Below, in pieces: positions 43,908 to 52,778 of a stretch of DNA of 64,000 bases. This stretch comes from Chthoniobacteraceae bacterium (GTDB lineage: Bacteria > Verrucomicrobiota > Verrucomicrobiia > Chthoniobacterales > Chthoniobacteraceae): the NCBI GenBank assembly GCA_028293625.1, contig JAQGOL010000025.1, positions 1 through 64,000 of the forward strand. The letters are read 5' to 3'. Under the pieces are notes generated by a model. That model did not search any database and had not been told where the DNA came from. It was given only the letters and a program-made list of their open reading frames with translations. Positions within the stretch are counted from its first letter, which is position 1. Every line of letters starts with the position of its first letter. The translations under genes and the position numbers were made by a program.

Positions 43908-45587
43908 ATGAGATTCCCGATTCGCGCCGCAATGATCATCGCCCTGGTAGTCGTGGCGGCGTTCTGGAACAGCTTTGAGGGCGTTTTTGTCTTCGATGAC
44001 ATCCTGCACATTGTCGAAAATCCGCGGGTGCGCATCCTGACGCCGCCCTGGGCGCCGTTGCTTGGAACCACACGGCCGTTCATTCAGGCAAGCATGGCGC
44101 TCAACTACGCGATCGGCGGATTAAATCCGTGGGGCTATCACGCGGTCAATCTGGCGCTGCACCTGGGCGCAACACTCCTTTTGTTCGGGCTGCTGAGGCG
44201 CTTGCTTGGACGTTTTACTTCGACACGCGAGGCGGCGACAGGGCTTGCAGCGACAATGGCCGCGCTTTGGGCAGTGCATCCGCTTCAGACCGAAAGTGTC
44301 ACGTATGTGATCCAACGAGCCGAAGTGGGAATGGGACTTTGCGTTCTGCTGACCCTTTACTCGCTTTTGCGCTCAAGCGAATCGCCCCGGCCCGGACGCT
44401 GGCTGGCACTCTCGGTCGGAAGCTGTTTATTCGGATTTGGATTTAAACCGATCATGGCGATGACGCCGCTTTTGGCGTTGTTTTTTGATCGCTCATTGAT
44501 CAGCGGCGGTTTTGGAGCGGCATGGCGGGCGCGGCGTTCCTATTATATTGCGCTGGCGCTGACCCCGGCGGTTCTGCCTTTGCTCCTCGCGGCGAGTGCC
44601 GCGGAATGGAAAACAACGGCCGGCTTTGCGTGTCGCGATGTGAACTGGAGCGATTACGCCGCCACCCAGCCGGAGATCATTCTCCATTATCTAAAACTGA
44701 GCTTCTGGCCAAGTGCGCTCTGCCTCGATTACGGCTGGCCGGTGGAACAGTCGGCTTTGGTTATCGCGCTGAGTTCCTCCGTCATCCTCGCGCTGATTGC
44801 GCTCACCGTTTATGGGATGCGCCGCGCGCCGGCTTGGGGGTTTTTGGGCGTCTGGTTTTTTATCAACCTGGCGCCGACCTCCAGTTTTGTGCCGATCTCG
44901 GATCTGGCATTTGAGCATCGAATGTATCTGGCGCTCGCTGCGGTGGTTTGCGCGGCGGTGATCGCCGCGCATTTGGCAATCACCCGGTTTTTGCCCGAAG
45001 CGCGTTCCTTCCTCGCTCCGACAATGGCAACGGCTGCCCTTGCCCTTTACGCCAGTTTTACCGTGGCCCGAAACGCGGATTACCATTCGCAGTTCCGGAT
45101 TGCATCAAACGACGTCGTGGCGCGACCGGCCAATCCGCGTCCGCACAGTAATCTGGGCCGCCAGCTCGCGCTAATTGGCAATCTCGACGGCGCCTGCAGC
45201 GAGTTTGAAAAGGCCATCGCATTAAAGCCCAATTACGCGGTGGCTTATGCGAATTGCGGCCAGGCGCTTTTGGACAAGGGCGAACCTGGCCGCGCCCGTG
45301 GTTATATTCAAAAAGCCGCGGAGTTGAAGCCCGAGGATTGGACCGCGCAGAACAAGTTCGGGATGGTGCTGTTCCGGCTGGGTGAAGATGAGAAGGCGGC
45401 GGCTTTGTTCCAAAACGCGCTGCGGCTTTGTCCCGAATCAGCCGAAGTTCATTTGAATATGGCGGCGGTTCTTCGGCGCGGCGGCGATTTAAAACAATCG
45501 ATCGCGCACCTGGAGGAGGCAGTCCGCCTCAAGCCGGATTGGAACAGCCCGAAAATGGCGCTGAAAGCAATCCGAGGCGGGAGTTGA
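43908..45587 (+). CDS. TMTC-like integral membrane protein with C-terminal TPR repeats (GT-C glycosyltransferase candidate)
   Basis: Protein of 559 residues. About ten to twelve membrane helices occupy residues 1-390; the first extracytoplasmic loop has VFVFDDILHIVENP, followed by GYHAVNLALHLGATLLLFG. This arrangement (acidic FDD, then RPFIQASMALNY, then YHAVNLALH) matches TMTC-family O-mannosyltransferases. The last 160 residues hold four to five TPR units (for example PNYAVAYANCGQALLDKGEPG). I infer a lipid-phosphate-sugar-dependent glycosyltransferase. Start ATG 43908 is chosen over a TTG at 43878; GGAGA lies just before it. The neighbour is a DPM1-like enzyme that could supply the donor. 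Confidence 0.8.
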   Translation: MRFPIRAAMIIALVVVAAFWNSFEGVFVFDDILHIVENPRVRILTPPWAPLLGTTRPFIQASMALNYAIGGLNPWGYHAVNLALHLGATLLLFGLLRRLLGRFTSTREAATGLAATMAALWAVHPLQTESVTYVIQRAEVGMGLCVLLTLYSLLRSSESPRPGRWLALSVGSCLFGFGFKPIMAMTPLLALFFDRSLISGGFGAAWRARRSYYIALALTPAVLPLLLAASAAEWKTTAGFACRDVNWSDYAATQPEIILHYLKLSFWPSALCLDYGWPVEQSALVIALSSSVILALIALTVYGMRRAPAWGFLGVWFFINLAPTSSFVPISDLAFEHRMYLALAAVVCAAVIAAHLAITRFLPEARSFLAPTMATAALALYASFTVARNADYHSQFRIASNDVVARPANPRPHSNLGRQLALIGNLDGACSEFEKAIALKPNYAVAYANCGQALLDKGEPGRARGYIQKAAELKPEDWTAQNKFGMVLFRLGEDEKAAALFQNALRLCPESAEVHLNMAAVLRRGGDLKQSIAHLEEAVRLKPDWNSPKMALKAIRGGS

Positions 45588-45696
45588 AGCAAGTGTGCGA
45601 GGTTCAAACCGGACCATCGGTTTGCAGGCTTTGAATCGAAATAATCCGGAGTCGACGCCGCTTCCGCGCGGCAACCCGTTTTCGCAAGTCGTGGAG

Positions 45697-46089
45697 CTAT
45701 TGGTATTGTTCGTCGGCAACTTTTTCCATCCAGACAACAGCTTTGCCGTCGAGCTGTTCCTGAATGGCAATATGCGTCATGGCCGTGGTGGGCGCAGCGC
45801 CGTGCCAATGCTTCTCGCCCGGCGGGAACCAGACGACGTCACCTGGCCGGATTTCCTCGATCGGGCCGTCCCAGCGCTGTGCCCGGCCGCAGCCCGCGGT
45901 CACAATCAGCACCTGACCCAGAGGATGGGTGTGCCAGGCTGTGCGAGCGCCAGGCTCGAACGTGACACTGTTGCCAGCCGCGCGAGCCGGATCCGTTACC
46001 TGAAACAGCGGGTCGATTCGAACCATGCCGGTAAAATACTCGGCCGGTCCTTTGTTGGATGGCTGTGAGCCACTTCTTTTAATTTCCAT
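45697..46089 (-). CDS. Small cupin-domain protein
   Basis: Single cupin domain of 130 residues of the type often labelled (R)-mandelonitrile-lyase-like: it opens [19 protein letters not shown]. Metal ligands are in [13 protein letters not shown] (HxHx-E-like) and [11 protein letters not shown]. Members range from lyases to quinone-associated oxidoreductase partners, so the substrate is open. Start 46089 is preferred over a 23-residue longer frame. It lies 115 bp downstream of the reductase gene on the same strand. Confidence 0.85.
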   Translation of the reverse strand: MEIKRSGSQPSNKGPAEYFTGMVRIDPLFQVTDPARAAGNSVTFEPGARTAWHTHPLGQVLIVTAGCGRAQRWDGPIEEIRPGDVVWFPPGEKHWHGAAPTTAMTHIAIQEQLDGKAVVWMEKVADEQYQ

Positions 46090-46204
46090 ATTGAATAGGT
46101 GAGCGCCGCCGCTCTGCCGTCGGTTTCCGGAAGGTGCGGCGGGAAGGTTTATGTGCAATTTGTGGTTTCGCCTGCGCGTGCCTGCTAACCAAACACCATT
46201 GCCA

Positions 46205-47281
46205 TTAGGGAATTATCTTCGCGGTGCGCAGTTGGGAAAAGAGTTCAATGAAGCTCTCATCTGTTGGCTGATAGTCCAAAAATCCGAGTTTACGGCTCTT
46301 GCTCATATCCGTGACGACCTCAACCGGCCGTCCCAGGTCGGCGTCGGTATGCCACGGCGACGCGACCCTGGAGAGATCGGCTTCGGCCAGGCTGTATTTT
46401 CGAGCAATCCCGGCCCAGATAGGTGCGGCGTCGGCCAATTGCTTTTCCAAGGGAGCGTGTTCGCTGGCGAACGGGGCGGCTTCCAGGTCAAACCAACGGG
46501 CAATTCGAGGCCACATCCAGCTCCAGCGAAATATGTCGCCATTTACAATATTGAATGCCTCGTTCCGTGCGGCCTCGGTCGTGGAAGCCCATTCCAGGTG
46601 ACGCGCCAATATTCGAGCGTCGGTCATGTCAGTGAGAGAATTCCATTGGGCGGCTGAGCCCGGAAAGAGGAATGGGCGACCCGTCTCGCGGCAGATCGTC
46701 GCAAAGGCTGCAAGCGTCGCGCCCATATTCATGGCGTTGCCAATGGCATAACCAACAATGGTATGGGGACGATGAACGCTCCAGGTAAAGCCATCACGCC
46801 TGGCGGCCGCGTAGACTTCATCTTCCTGGGCATAATAGAAGTTCTCGATCTCCAGCCGCGGTTGTTCTTCGCGGAACGGAGTCGCCGGCAATGTTCCTTT
46901 TCCATAGGCCTCAAACGGTCCCAGGTAATGTTTTAGTCCAGTAACAAGCGCCACGTGCCTTACCGATTTCGCCGGAGAAAGCGCATCAAGGACATTGCGC
47001 ACCATCGCGCTGTTGACCGTGATATTCTCAGCCTCAGTTGCCTGACGCATCCACGCGCTGAAGAAGACGTGGCTCGGCCGCACCTCGGCGAGCGCAGACT
47101 GGAGGGAGGTTGGATCCAGTAAATTGGCAGCTACCGGCTGCATACCTTCGATATCGGCCGGTGGCCGGCGAGCTAATCCATGAACTTGCCAGCCTTTCTT
47201 AATCAAATGCCTGGCCAGGTTGTTCCCAACAATCCCGCTGGCGCCAACGACGAGAGCTACATTATTCATTTTGAAGTTCAT
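46205..47281 (-). CDS. SDR-family NAD(P)-dependent reductase, PRISE-like
   Basis: Protein of 358 residues with an N-terminal Rossmann motif [16 protein letters not shown] and HGLARRPP. Its [11 protein letters not shown] and [18 protein letters not shown] segments resemble progesterone 5-beta-reductase/iridoid-synthase (PRISE) proteins, in which Tyr is catalytic and reduces enones. The substrate in bacteria is unknown. MNFKMNN offers starts at 47281 and 47269; the former is annotated. It is divergent from the second cyclase across about 230 bp. Confidence 0.83.
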   Translation of the reverse strand: MNFKMNNVALVVGASGIVGNNLARHLIKKGWQVHGLARRPPADIEGMQPVAANLLDPTSLQSALAEVRPSHVFFSAWMRQATEAENITVNSAMVRNVLDALSPAKSVRHVALVTGLKHYLGPFEAYGKGTLPATPFREEQPRLEIENFYYAQEDEVYAAARRDGFTWSVHRPHTIVGYAIGNAMNMGATLAAFATICRETGRPFLFPGSAAQWNSLTDMTDARILARHLEWASTTEAARNEAFNIVNGDIFRWSWMWPRIARWFDLEAAPFASEHAPLEKQLADAAPIWAGIARKYSLAEADLSRVASPWHTDADLGRPVEVVTDMSKSRKLGFLDYQPTDESFIELFSQLRTAKIIP

Positions 47282-47510
47282 GAAGTTTGATTGAGCTGAG
47301 AATAGACCGGACCTGGCGCCTCGGCCAGTGGGCACCCAAATGGGACATGCTCACCTTAATGCGTCCATGAGCAACCCGAATTCTCCCACAAGTCGTGCGA
47401 CCGACATAAAAAGCGCTTCATGGTCACTCGAGACGAGGAACAGCGGAGAGCAGGTGCCGCCGTTAGGGAAAGAGACTGGCAAGAAGCGTCAAAGTTTCCA
47501 AAATTGCACC

Positions 47511-48764
47511 ATGGACGACGCCACCCTCGAAACTATTTCGCAATCCGTCGTTCGGCAGGGATTGGCCGGAGCCGGCGAGAACGAACTGCTCTCCACTTTT
47601 GGTGAGCGTTGTGAACGCGCCGGCCTGGCTCTTTGCTCGGCCGTAGCCGTGATCGACACATTGCATCCCATCTGGGAAGGACGCGCCTTTTGCTGGCGCA
47701 ACGATGGCGTCCAAGAGGAGCCGATGATTGAATACGGCAGCACGAGCACAGGGGAGGAAGCCGAGCGCTGGCGGCGCAGCGCTTTTTACCATCTGCACAC
47801 GACTGGCGATGAAGAAGTGCGGCGCAATATCGGTGCCGGCGATCCGGCGGATTTTATACTCCTTGATGAACTCGCCGCCCAAGGCCATACCGATTATCTG
47901 GCGCTGGTGCATCGTTTCGCCGCCGATGGCGTGATTGGCGAGATGGACTGCGTTTACACCCATTGGACAACGCGGAAACCCGGCGGATTCGATGCGGCGG
48001 ATTGCGCGGCGCTTCGGCGGCTGGTTCCAATGCTGGCCCTTGCCTTGAAGGCTGCATCGCTGGCGCGCATCGCCGGCACGTTGGCCGAGATCTATTTGGG
48101 CAAGGACGCCGGGCAGCAAGTGCTCAGTGGCCGCATTTCGCGCGGTGTTTCGGAACGGATCAGCGCGGTGTTGTGGTTTTCGGACCTGTGCGGGTTCACC
48201 ACCATTGCCGACAACTCATCGCCCGATGAGATTATTCCGCTGCTCAATGATTACGCGGAGATTGTCATCGCCGCCGTGCATGAAGCGGGCGGCGATGTGC
48301 TTAAACTTATCGGCGATGGCACGCTGGCGATCTTCAAAATCGGGGAGCGCGCCGGCGCTTGTCGTGCCGCCCTTCGCGCCGAGGCGCAGATGAAGAAAGG
48401 CGTTAAAGCGCTGAATGCGCGCCGGCTCGCGGAGGGACGTCCGGTCACCACGCTTCGGCTTGGGTTGCACATTGGCGAGGTTTTTTACGGCAACATTGGC
48501 AGCGACGATCGGCTCGATTTCACGGTAGTGGGGCCAGCGGTCAATGAAGTCAGCCGGATTGTCTCGATGTGCCGCTCGGTTGATCGCGAGCTCCTTGTAT
48601 CCCAGGAATTCGTCGCCGGCCTGCCGGAAGAGGAACGCGCGCGCTTTGTTTCAGTGGGCCGGTTCGCCTTGCGCGGAGTTCGCCGGCCGCAGGAATTGTT
48701 TACGCTCGACCCGGACGCTCCGCTCACTGCCGGCAGTGTGGACGTCCGGCAGGCGAATGATTGA
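47511..48764 (+). CDS. Soluble class III adenylate/guanylate cyclase
   Basis: Protein of 417 residues with an N-terminal domain of about 215 residues lacking membrane helices, then a class III catalytic domain (about 220-390). Metal Asp residues: LWFSDLCGFTTIAD and LIGDGTLAIFK. VVGPAVNEVSRI supplies the transition-state Asn and Arg. The N-terminal part, with several Trp, Cys and His, could be a ligand-binding module but matches nothing I recognise. ATG 47511 is chosen over a frame starting at 47328, whose N-terminus is low quality. It is followed closely by the TetR gene (34 bp, or an 8-bp overlap with the earlier start). Confidence 0.9.
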   Translation: MDDATLETISQSVVRQGLAGAGENELLSTFGERCERAGLALCSAVAVIDTLHPIWEGRAFCWRNDGVQEEPMIEYGSTSTGEEAERWRRSAFYHLHTTGDEEVRRNIGAGDPADFILLDELAAQGHTDYLALVHRFAADGVIGEMDCVYTHWTTRKPGGFDAADCAALRRLVPMLALALKAASLARIAGTLAEIYLGKDAGQQVLSGRISRGVSERISAVLWFSDLCGFTTIADNSSPDEIIPLLNDYAEIVIAAVHEAGGDVLKLIGDGTLAIFKIGERAGACRAALRAEAQMKKGVKALNARRLAEGRPVTTLRLGLHIGEVFYGNIGSDDRLDFTVVGPAVNEVSRIVSMCRSVDRELLVSQEFVAGLPEEERARFVSVGRFALRGVRRPQELFTLDPDAPLTAGSVDVRQAND

Positions 48765-48798
48765 AACGCGCCTGATTGCGCGTAGGATCGATCTTCCA

Positions 48799-49380
48799 AT
48801 GCCAAGACCTAGCGCTCAAGGAAAGTTAATGGCGGCTGCGATGACCAGCTTCCAAACACATGGCTTCAAGGCGTGTACCATTGAGGACATCGCCGACAGA
48901 GCGGGTGTGTTCAAGGGGTCATTTTACAACCATTTCAAAAGCAAGGAGGCGCTGGCCGTTACCGCCGTCGAGATGTATGTCGCCGAGGGATTAAAAACGC
49001 TTCCCCTTGAAGGGCCGCCTTCACCGCTCAATCGCATAAAAGCGCATTTTCAGACATTGATTGCCATTCAAACGGATCATATTCGAAACGGTTGTCTTTT
49101 GGCTAATTTCAGCGCCGAAGTATCCGATCAACATGCCAATCTTCGTTTTGCCCTGGAGAATGGAGTCAACGAATGGTGCAAGGCGCTGGCCGAGGTGATC
49201 CGACAGGGGCAGGCGGCAGGAGAAATTGACAGGCGGCACAAGGCGGATCCGCTTGCGCGTTTTGTCATCAACGCGTGGGAAGGGGCCACCGTGCGCATGA
49301 AAGTGACCCAAAGCCAGCAACCGTTGGACGATTTTTTTGCGATCGCATTTGAGGGGCTTTTGGCGGCGGAACCCGGCTGA
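48799..49380 (+). CDS. TetR/AcrR-family transcriptional regulator
   Basis: Repressor of 193 residues. The N-terminal helix-turn-helix reads FKACTIEDIADRAGVFKGSFYNHFKSKEALA, typical of TetR (seen at about residues 20-50). The C-terminal ligand pocket is helical with GCLLANFSAEVSD, the segment found in AcuR/NemR-like repressors of electrophile or unsaturated-acid response genes. An earlier ATG (48757) overlaps the cyclase gene. The likely target is the following NmrA-to-nitrilase run (46-bp gap), which is inference. Confidence 0.9.
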   Translation: MPRPSAQGKLMAAAMTSFQTHGFKACTIEDIADRAGVFKGSFYNHFKSKEALAVTAVEMYVAEGLKTLPLEGPPSPLNRIKAHFQTLIAIQTDHIRNGCLLANFSAEVSDQHANLRFALENGVNEWCKALAEVIRQGQAAGEIDRRHKADPLARFVINAWEGATVRMKVTQSQQPLDDFFAIAFEGLLAAEPG

Positions 49381-49426
49381 TTTTAATTTGTTTGACGCTT
49401 AAGATGGTCGACCATATTCATCCGAT

Positions 49427-50302
49427 GTGATCCGTACAAAAATGCTTGTTACCGGCGCAACCGGCGCCACCGGGAGCCATACCATCGCCAGACTTTTGGA
49501 ACTCAATATCCCGGTCCGGGCATTGGTTCATAAGATCGATGCGCGGTCCGAGAAACTGAGCGCCCAAGGCGTGGAAATCATTCAGGGCGATCTGTTGGAT
49601 TTTGAAACGGTCAGCAAAGCCCTGAATGGAATCACGGCGGCTTATTTCCTCTATCCCATCCTGATTCCCGGCATCCTGGAAGGCACCGCCATTTTCGCCC
49701 AGGCGGCCATCGAACAGGGAGTCAGCGCGATCGTGAACATCTCGCAAATTTCCGCAAGGCGGGTCGCGAAGAGTCACGTTGCGCAGGGGCATTGGATTGC
49801 GGAGCGCCTCCTGGATCGCTCAGGTATTCCGGTCACGCATCTGCGGCCCACCTTTTTCGCTGAATGGTTAAGCTATTTTTCGAAGATGATCCGGGAGAAA
49901 AACATTCTGCCTCTTCCCTTTGGCGAAGCGCGCTATGCACCCATCGCGGCGGAAGATCAGGGCCGGGTCATTGCCGCGATTCTGAATGATCCCGCCGCGC
50001 ACGCCGGGAAAATTTATCCTCTCTACGGCCCAAAGGAATTAAGCCAGTACGAGATCGCGGAGATTCTCACGTGGGTTCTGGAAAGAAAAATCACGTATCT
50101 TCCATTGGAGATTGAAGCCTTCGGAGAAGTCTTGTGGGGAATGGGTTTTAACTCGCACTTCCATCAACATATATCTGCCGTGGCACAGGATTGCCGGGAC
50201 GGTGTTTTCTCCGGAACAAACGATTTGGTGGAAAAGTTGACGGGGCAAAAACCACTCGGGATGGTGGAATACATCGTCAAGAACAAGGCGCTATTTAGCT
50301 AA
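49427..50302 (+). CDS. NmrA-family NAD(P)-binding protein
   Basis: Protein of 291 residues. MLVTGATGATGSHTIARLL gives a Gly-rich Rossmann loop, and VEIIQGDLLD and VVNISQIS-type strands follow. The absence of the SDR YxxxK pair fits the atypical NmrA/QOR2 group: quinone oxidoreductases or redox sensors binding NADP. Start is GTG 49427 or ATG 49442. It lies immediately after the TetR gene, a common arrangement in electrophile or quinone response operons. Confidence 0.88.
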   Translation: MIRTKMLVTGATGATGSHTIARLLELNIPVRALVHKIDARSEKLSAQGVEIIQGDLLDFETVSKALNGITAAYFLYPILIPGILEGTAIFAQAAIEQGVSAIVNISQISARRVAKSHVAQGHWIAERLLDRSGIPVTHLRPTFFAEWLSYFSKMIREKNILPLPFGEARYAPIAAEDQGRVIAAILNDPAAHAGKIYPLYGPKELSQYEIAEILTWVLERKITYLPLEIEAFGEVLWGMGFNSHFHQHISAVAQDCRDGVFSGTNDLVEKLTGQKPLGMVEYIVKNKALFS

Positions 50303-50314
50303 CGGAGAATTACC

Positions 50315-51286
50315 ATGAGCATCGTCAAAGCCGCCGCTGTCCAACTTAGTCCGGTTCTCTACAGTCGCGAGGGTACTGTGGAGAAGGTTTGCCGGAAGAT
50401 TATCGAGTTAGGTCGCCAGGGCGTGCAGTTCGCCACCTTCCCGGAGACAGTGGTCCCATACTACCCCTATTTCTGTTTCGTACAGGCTCCATACAAAATG
50501 GGCAGGGAACACTATCGGTTGCTCGAAGAGTCGGTGACCGTGCCGTCGGCTGCCACCCAGGCCATCGGCGAAGCGTGCAAACAGGCTGGAATGGTGGTTT
50601 CCATTGGCGTGAACGAGCGCGATGGAGGAACGCTCTACAACACACAATTACTTTTCGATTCCAATGGCACACTGATTCAGAAGCGCCGCAAGATATCCCC
50701 GACCTATCACGAACGAATGGTCTGGGGACAGGGCGACGCCTCCGGGTTGCGAGCAGTCGAGAGTGCAGTCGGGCGCATCGGTTCGCTGGCGTGTTGGGAA
50801 CATTACAACCCACTGGCCCGTTATGCCTTGATGGCTGACGGCGAGCAGATTCACTCGGCGATGTATCCCGGCTCGTTCGCAGGCGACATTTTTTCCGAAC
50901 AGATCTCGGTCAACATCCGCCAGCACGCCCTGGAATCCGGCTGCTTCGTTGTCAATGCCACCGCTTGGCTGGACGCCGATCAGCAGGCCCAGATCATGAA
51001 GGACACCGGTTGCGACATTGAACCGATCTCAAGCGGATGCTTCACCGCGATTGTTTCCCCGGAAGGCGAATTCATGGGTGCGCCTCTACGCTCCGGTGAG
51101 GGCGTTGTCGTTGCCGATCTCGATTTTTGGATGATTGACAAGCGTAAGCGGCTGATGGATTCGCGGGGCCACTACAGTCGCCCGGAACTACTTAGCTTGT
51201 TGATCGATCGCACACCCGCCGCGCACGTGCATGAGCGTAATGCTCATCCGGTTACGGCCGAAGATTACGAGACGCCAAAAAAGTAA
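50315..51286 (+). CDS. Nitrilase (Nit6803/aliphatic nitrilase type)
   Basis: Enzyme of 323 residues converting nitriles to acids and ammonia. The catalytic triad is intact: Glu44 ([12 protein letters not shown]), Lys126 ([11 protein letters not shown]) and Cys160 ([12 protein letters not shown]). The [11 protein letters not shown] and CWEHYNP motifs mark a true nitrilase rather than an amidase or carbamoylase, resembling the Nit1C group. None of the other conserved Nit1C cluster genes (radical SAM, N-acetyltransferase, AIR-synthase-like) is here. GGAG lies 8 bases before the ATG. Spacing is 12 bp to NmrA and 28 bp to the carbonic anhydrase. Confidence 0.95.
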   Translation: MSIVKAAAVQLSPVLYSREGTVEKVCRKIIELGRQGVQFATFPETVVPYYPYFCFVQAPYKMGREHYRLLEESVTVPSAATQAIGEACKQAGMVVSIGVNERDGGTLYNTQLLFDSNGTLIQKRRKISPTYHERMVWGQGDASGLRAVESAVGRIGSLACWEHYNPLARYALMADGEQIHSAMYPGSFAGDIFSEQISVNIRQHALESGCFVVNATAWLDADQQAQIMKDTGCDIEPISSGCFTAIVSPEGEFMGAPLRSGEGVVVADLDFWMIDKRKRLMDSRGHYSRPELLSLLIDRTPAAHVHERNAHPVTAEDYETPKK

Positions 51287-51314
51287 TTTATTTTGATAAA
51301 CTTCCGTTATCACA

Positions 51315-51860
51315 ATGAATGTCATTGACACTCTGACCCGGCGCAACGAAGCCTTCGCCAAAAATCGCTTCTCCGCAGACCTGAAGATCATGCCGTCGAT
51401 GAAGACGATGATTATCGGTTGCGTTGATCCCCGCGTCGATCCCGTCGACATTTTTGGTCTCATGCCCGGTGAGGCTGCCGTAATCCGCAATGTCGGCGGT
51501 AGAATCACCCCGGCTACACTTCAGACAATGGCGATGCTGCGCATCGTGGCCAATGCTAGCGGTGGGGAGATCGGACCGGGATGGAACCTCATCGTCCTGC
51601 ATCATAACGATTGCGGCATTGGCTGCCTCGCCCACTCGCCGGAGTTGCTCGCGAAACACTTTGGCGTCGACACGGAAGACCTCGAAGCCCTGGCTATCGC
51701 CAACCCGCGTAAGGCTGTGGCTGTCGATGTCGCCGCGCTAAAGGCCAATCTGCTTCTTCCCGGGGGATTCCTTGTTACCGGCCTTGTCTACGATGTCACC
51801 AGCGGGCGCATAGAGGTTGTTGTTCCGCCCGCCTTGTTGCGGCCTGAAAAGCCCGCCTGA
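51315..51860 (+). CDS. Beta-class carbonic anhydrase
   Basis: Enzyme of 181 residues that interconverts CO2 and bicarbonate. Zn ligands and the catalytic dyad are visible: Cys36, Asp38 and Arg40 (IIGCVDPRVD), then His97 and Cys100 (LHHNDCGIGC). The length fits the short beta-CA type. It lies 28 bp after the nitrilase. A role alongside nitrile or cyanate metabolism is conceivable, but the enzyme may only supply bicarbonate generally. Confidence 0.93.
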   Translation: MNVIDTLTRRNEAFAKNRFSADLKIMPSMKTMIIGCVDPRVDPVDIFGLMPGEAAVIRNVGGRITPATLQTMAMLRIVANASGGEIGPGWNLIVLHHNDCGIGCLAHSPELLAKHFGVDTEDLEALAIANPRKAVAVDVAALKANLLLPGGFLVTGLVYDVTSGRIEVVVPPALLRPEKPA

Positions 51861-51948
51861 AGCCGGAGCCAATGAGGTGTGGCAATCGGGCTTGGTTTAT
51901 CGTCTGTGCCGGAGCTCTTCCGCCGCGTCCTCGCTTACAAAGTATCGC

Positions 51949-52638
51949 ATGATCACCATCCTCTTTTTCGGATTGGTGGCGCTGCTGGCAGCAATCGTCA
52001 TCGCACTGAGCGCCCGCTACCTGACTCGTAGAACCGCCTTTCTCATCACGGCTGGGCTCTTTGTCTGGCTGAGCTATGTCGGTCTGCTAGGATATTTCGG
52101 TGTGATTGGGAACACGACCATGCGCCCTCCGGGGATCGCCTTTATCTTCGTCCCTGTCCTGGCCTTCCTAGTCCTCAGCATCTTTGGACTGCGGTCGTCT
52201 GATGGGGCGCGCGTGGCGCTCGCTTTTCCGCTCTGGTTCATTTTGGGCGCGCAAACCTTCCGCGTTATCGTCGAATTATTCCTGCATCAGCTTTGGATCG
52301 ATGGCCTTGTTCCCAAAATGCTGACCTTTGCAGGAGCGAACGTGGACATTTATATCGGAGTCTCAGCGCCTCTTATCTCCTGGCTGTCCACGCGAGGGCG
52401 CTCCGGGCTCAAGCTTACGTTCATTTGGAATGTACTTGGGCTAATCGCGCTGACGAATGTTGTGTGCCGCGCGGTGCTGACAGCCCCCGGTCCGCTCAAC
52501 CTGATCCATGCAGAAGTTCCCAATCTGATGATTGGCACATTCCCATTCATGTTTATTCCAGGATTCTTCGTGCCGTTGGCAGTGCTGCTGCACCTGCTTG
52601 CCTTACGAAGCATTTGTTCCACTAATAGATCTCCCTGA
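51949..52638 (+). CDS. Polytopic membrane protein of unknown function
   Basis: Protein of 229 residues with about seven predicted membrane helices and few charged loops (for example FFGLVALLAAIVIALSA and FMFIPGFFVPLAVLLHLLA). I do not recognise the family. Start 51949 is taken because the longer frame upstream encodes a Cys/Pro-rich, unlikely N-terminus. Last gene of the co-directional run 47511-52638, 88 bp after the carbonic anhydrase; a contribution to substrate transport is only a guess. Confidence 0.72.
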   Translation: MITILFFGLVALLAAIVIALSARYLTRRTAFLITAGLFVWLSYVGLLGYFGVIGNTTMRPPGIAFIFVPVLAFLVLSIFGLRSSDGARVALAFPLWFILGAQTFRVIVELFLHQLWIDGLVPKMLTFAGANVDIYIGVSAPLISWLSTRGRSGLKLTFIWNVLGLIALTNVVCRAVLTAPGPLNLIHAEVPNLMIGTFPFMFIPGFFVPLAVLLHLLALRSICSTNRSP

Positions 52639-52674
52639 ACGCTCCAAGGTGGCGCCGGGAGAGCGATCTCGAAT

Positions 52675-52711
52675 ACAAGCCCTGGGTAGGCACGTCTACG
52701 TGCCAGCTTGT
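52675..52711. repeat. Nested palindrome, REP-like
   Basis: Perfect inner hairpin GGCACGT-CT-ACGTGCC (52689-52704), enclosed by outer arms ACAAGC (52675-52680) and GCTTGT (52706-52711). It sits between convergent genes. The form resembles dispersed palindromic REP elements; one copy only in this window, so the class cannot be confirmed here. It could also act as a bidirectional transcription barrier. Confidence 0.5.
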
Positions 52712-52767
52712 CAATCAGCGAGGACGGGGCCGATTTCGTCGTCGTCGTCGTCTTCTTTTTTATTCAT
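52711..52767 (-). CDS. Possible 18-residue acidic peptide downstream of nrdJ
   Basis: ATG at 52767, 11 bp past the nrdJ stop, opens MNKKEDDDDDEIGPVLAD and ends at 52711. The five Asp come from a (GAC)5 run. No ribosome site is evident, and the peptide abuts the palindrome. It may be chance; reported because it is a complete start-to-stop frame in operon position. Confidence 0.2.
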   Translation of the reverse strand: MNKKEDDDDDEIGPVLAD

Positions 52768-52778
52768 TTTTGAACAAA

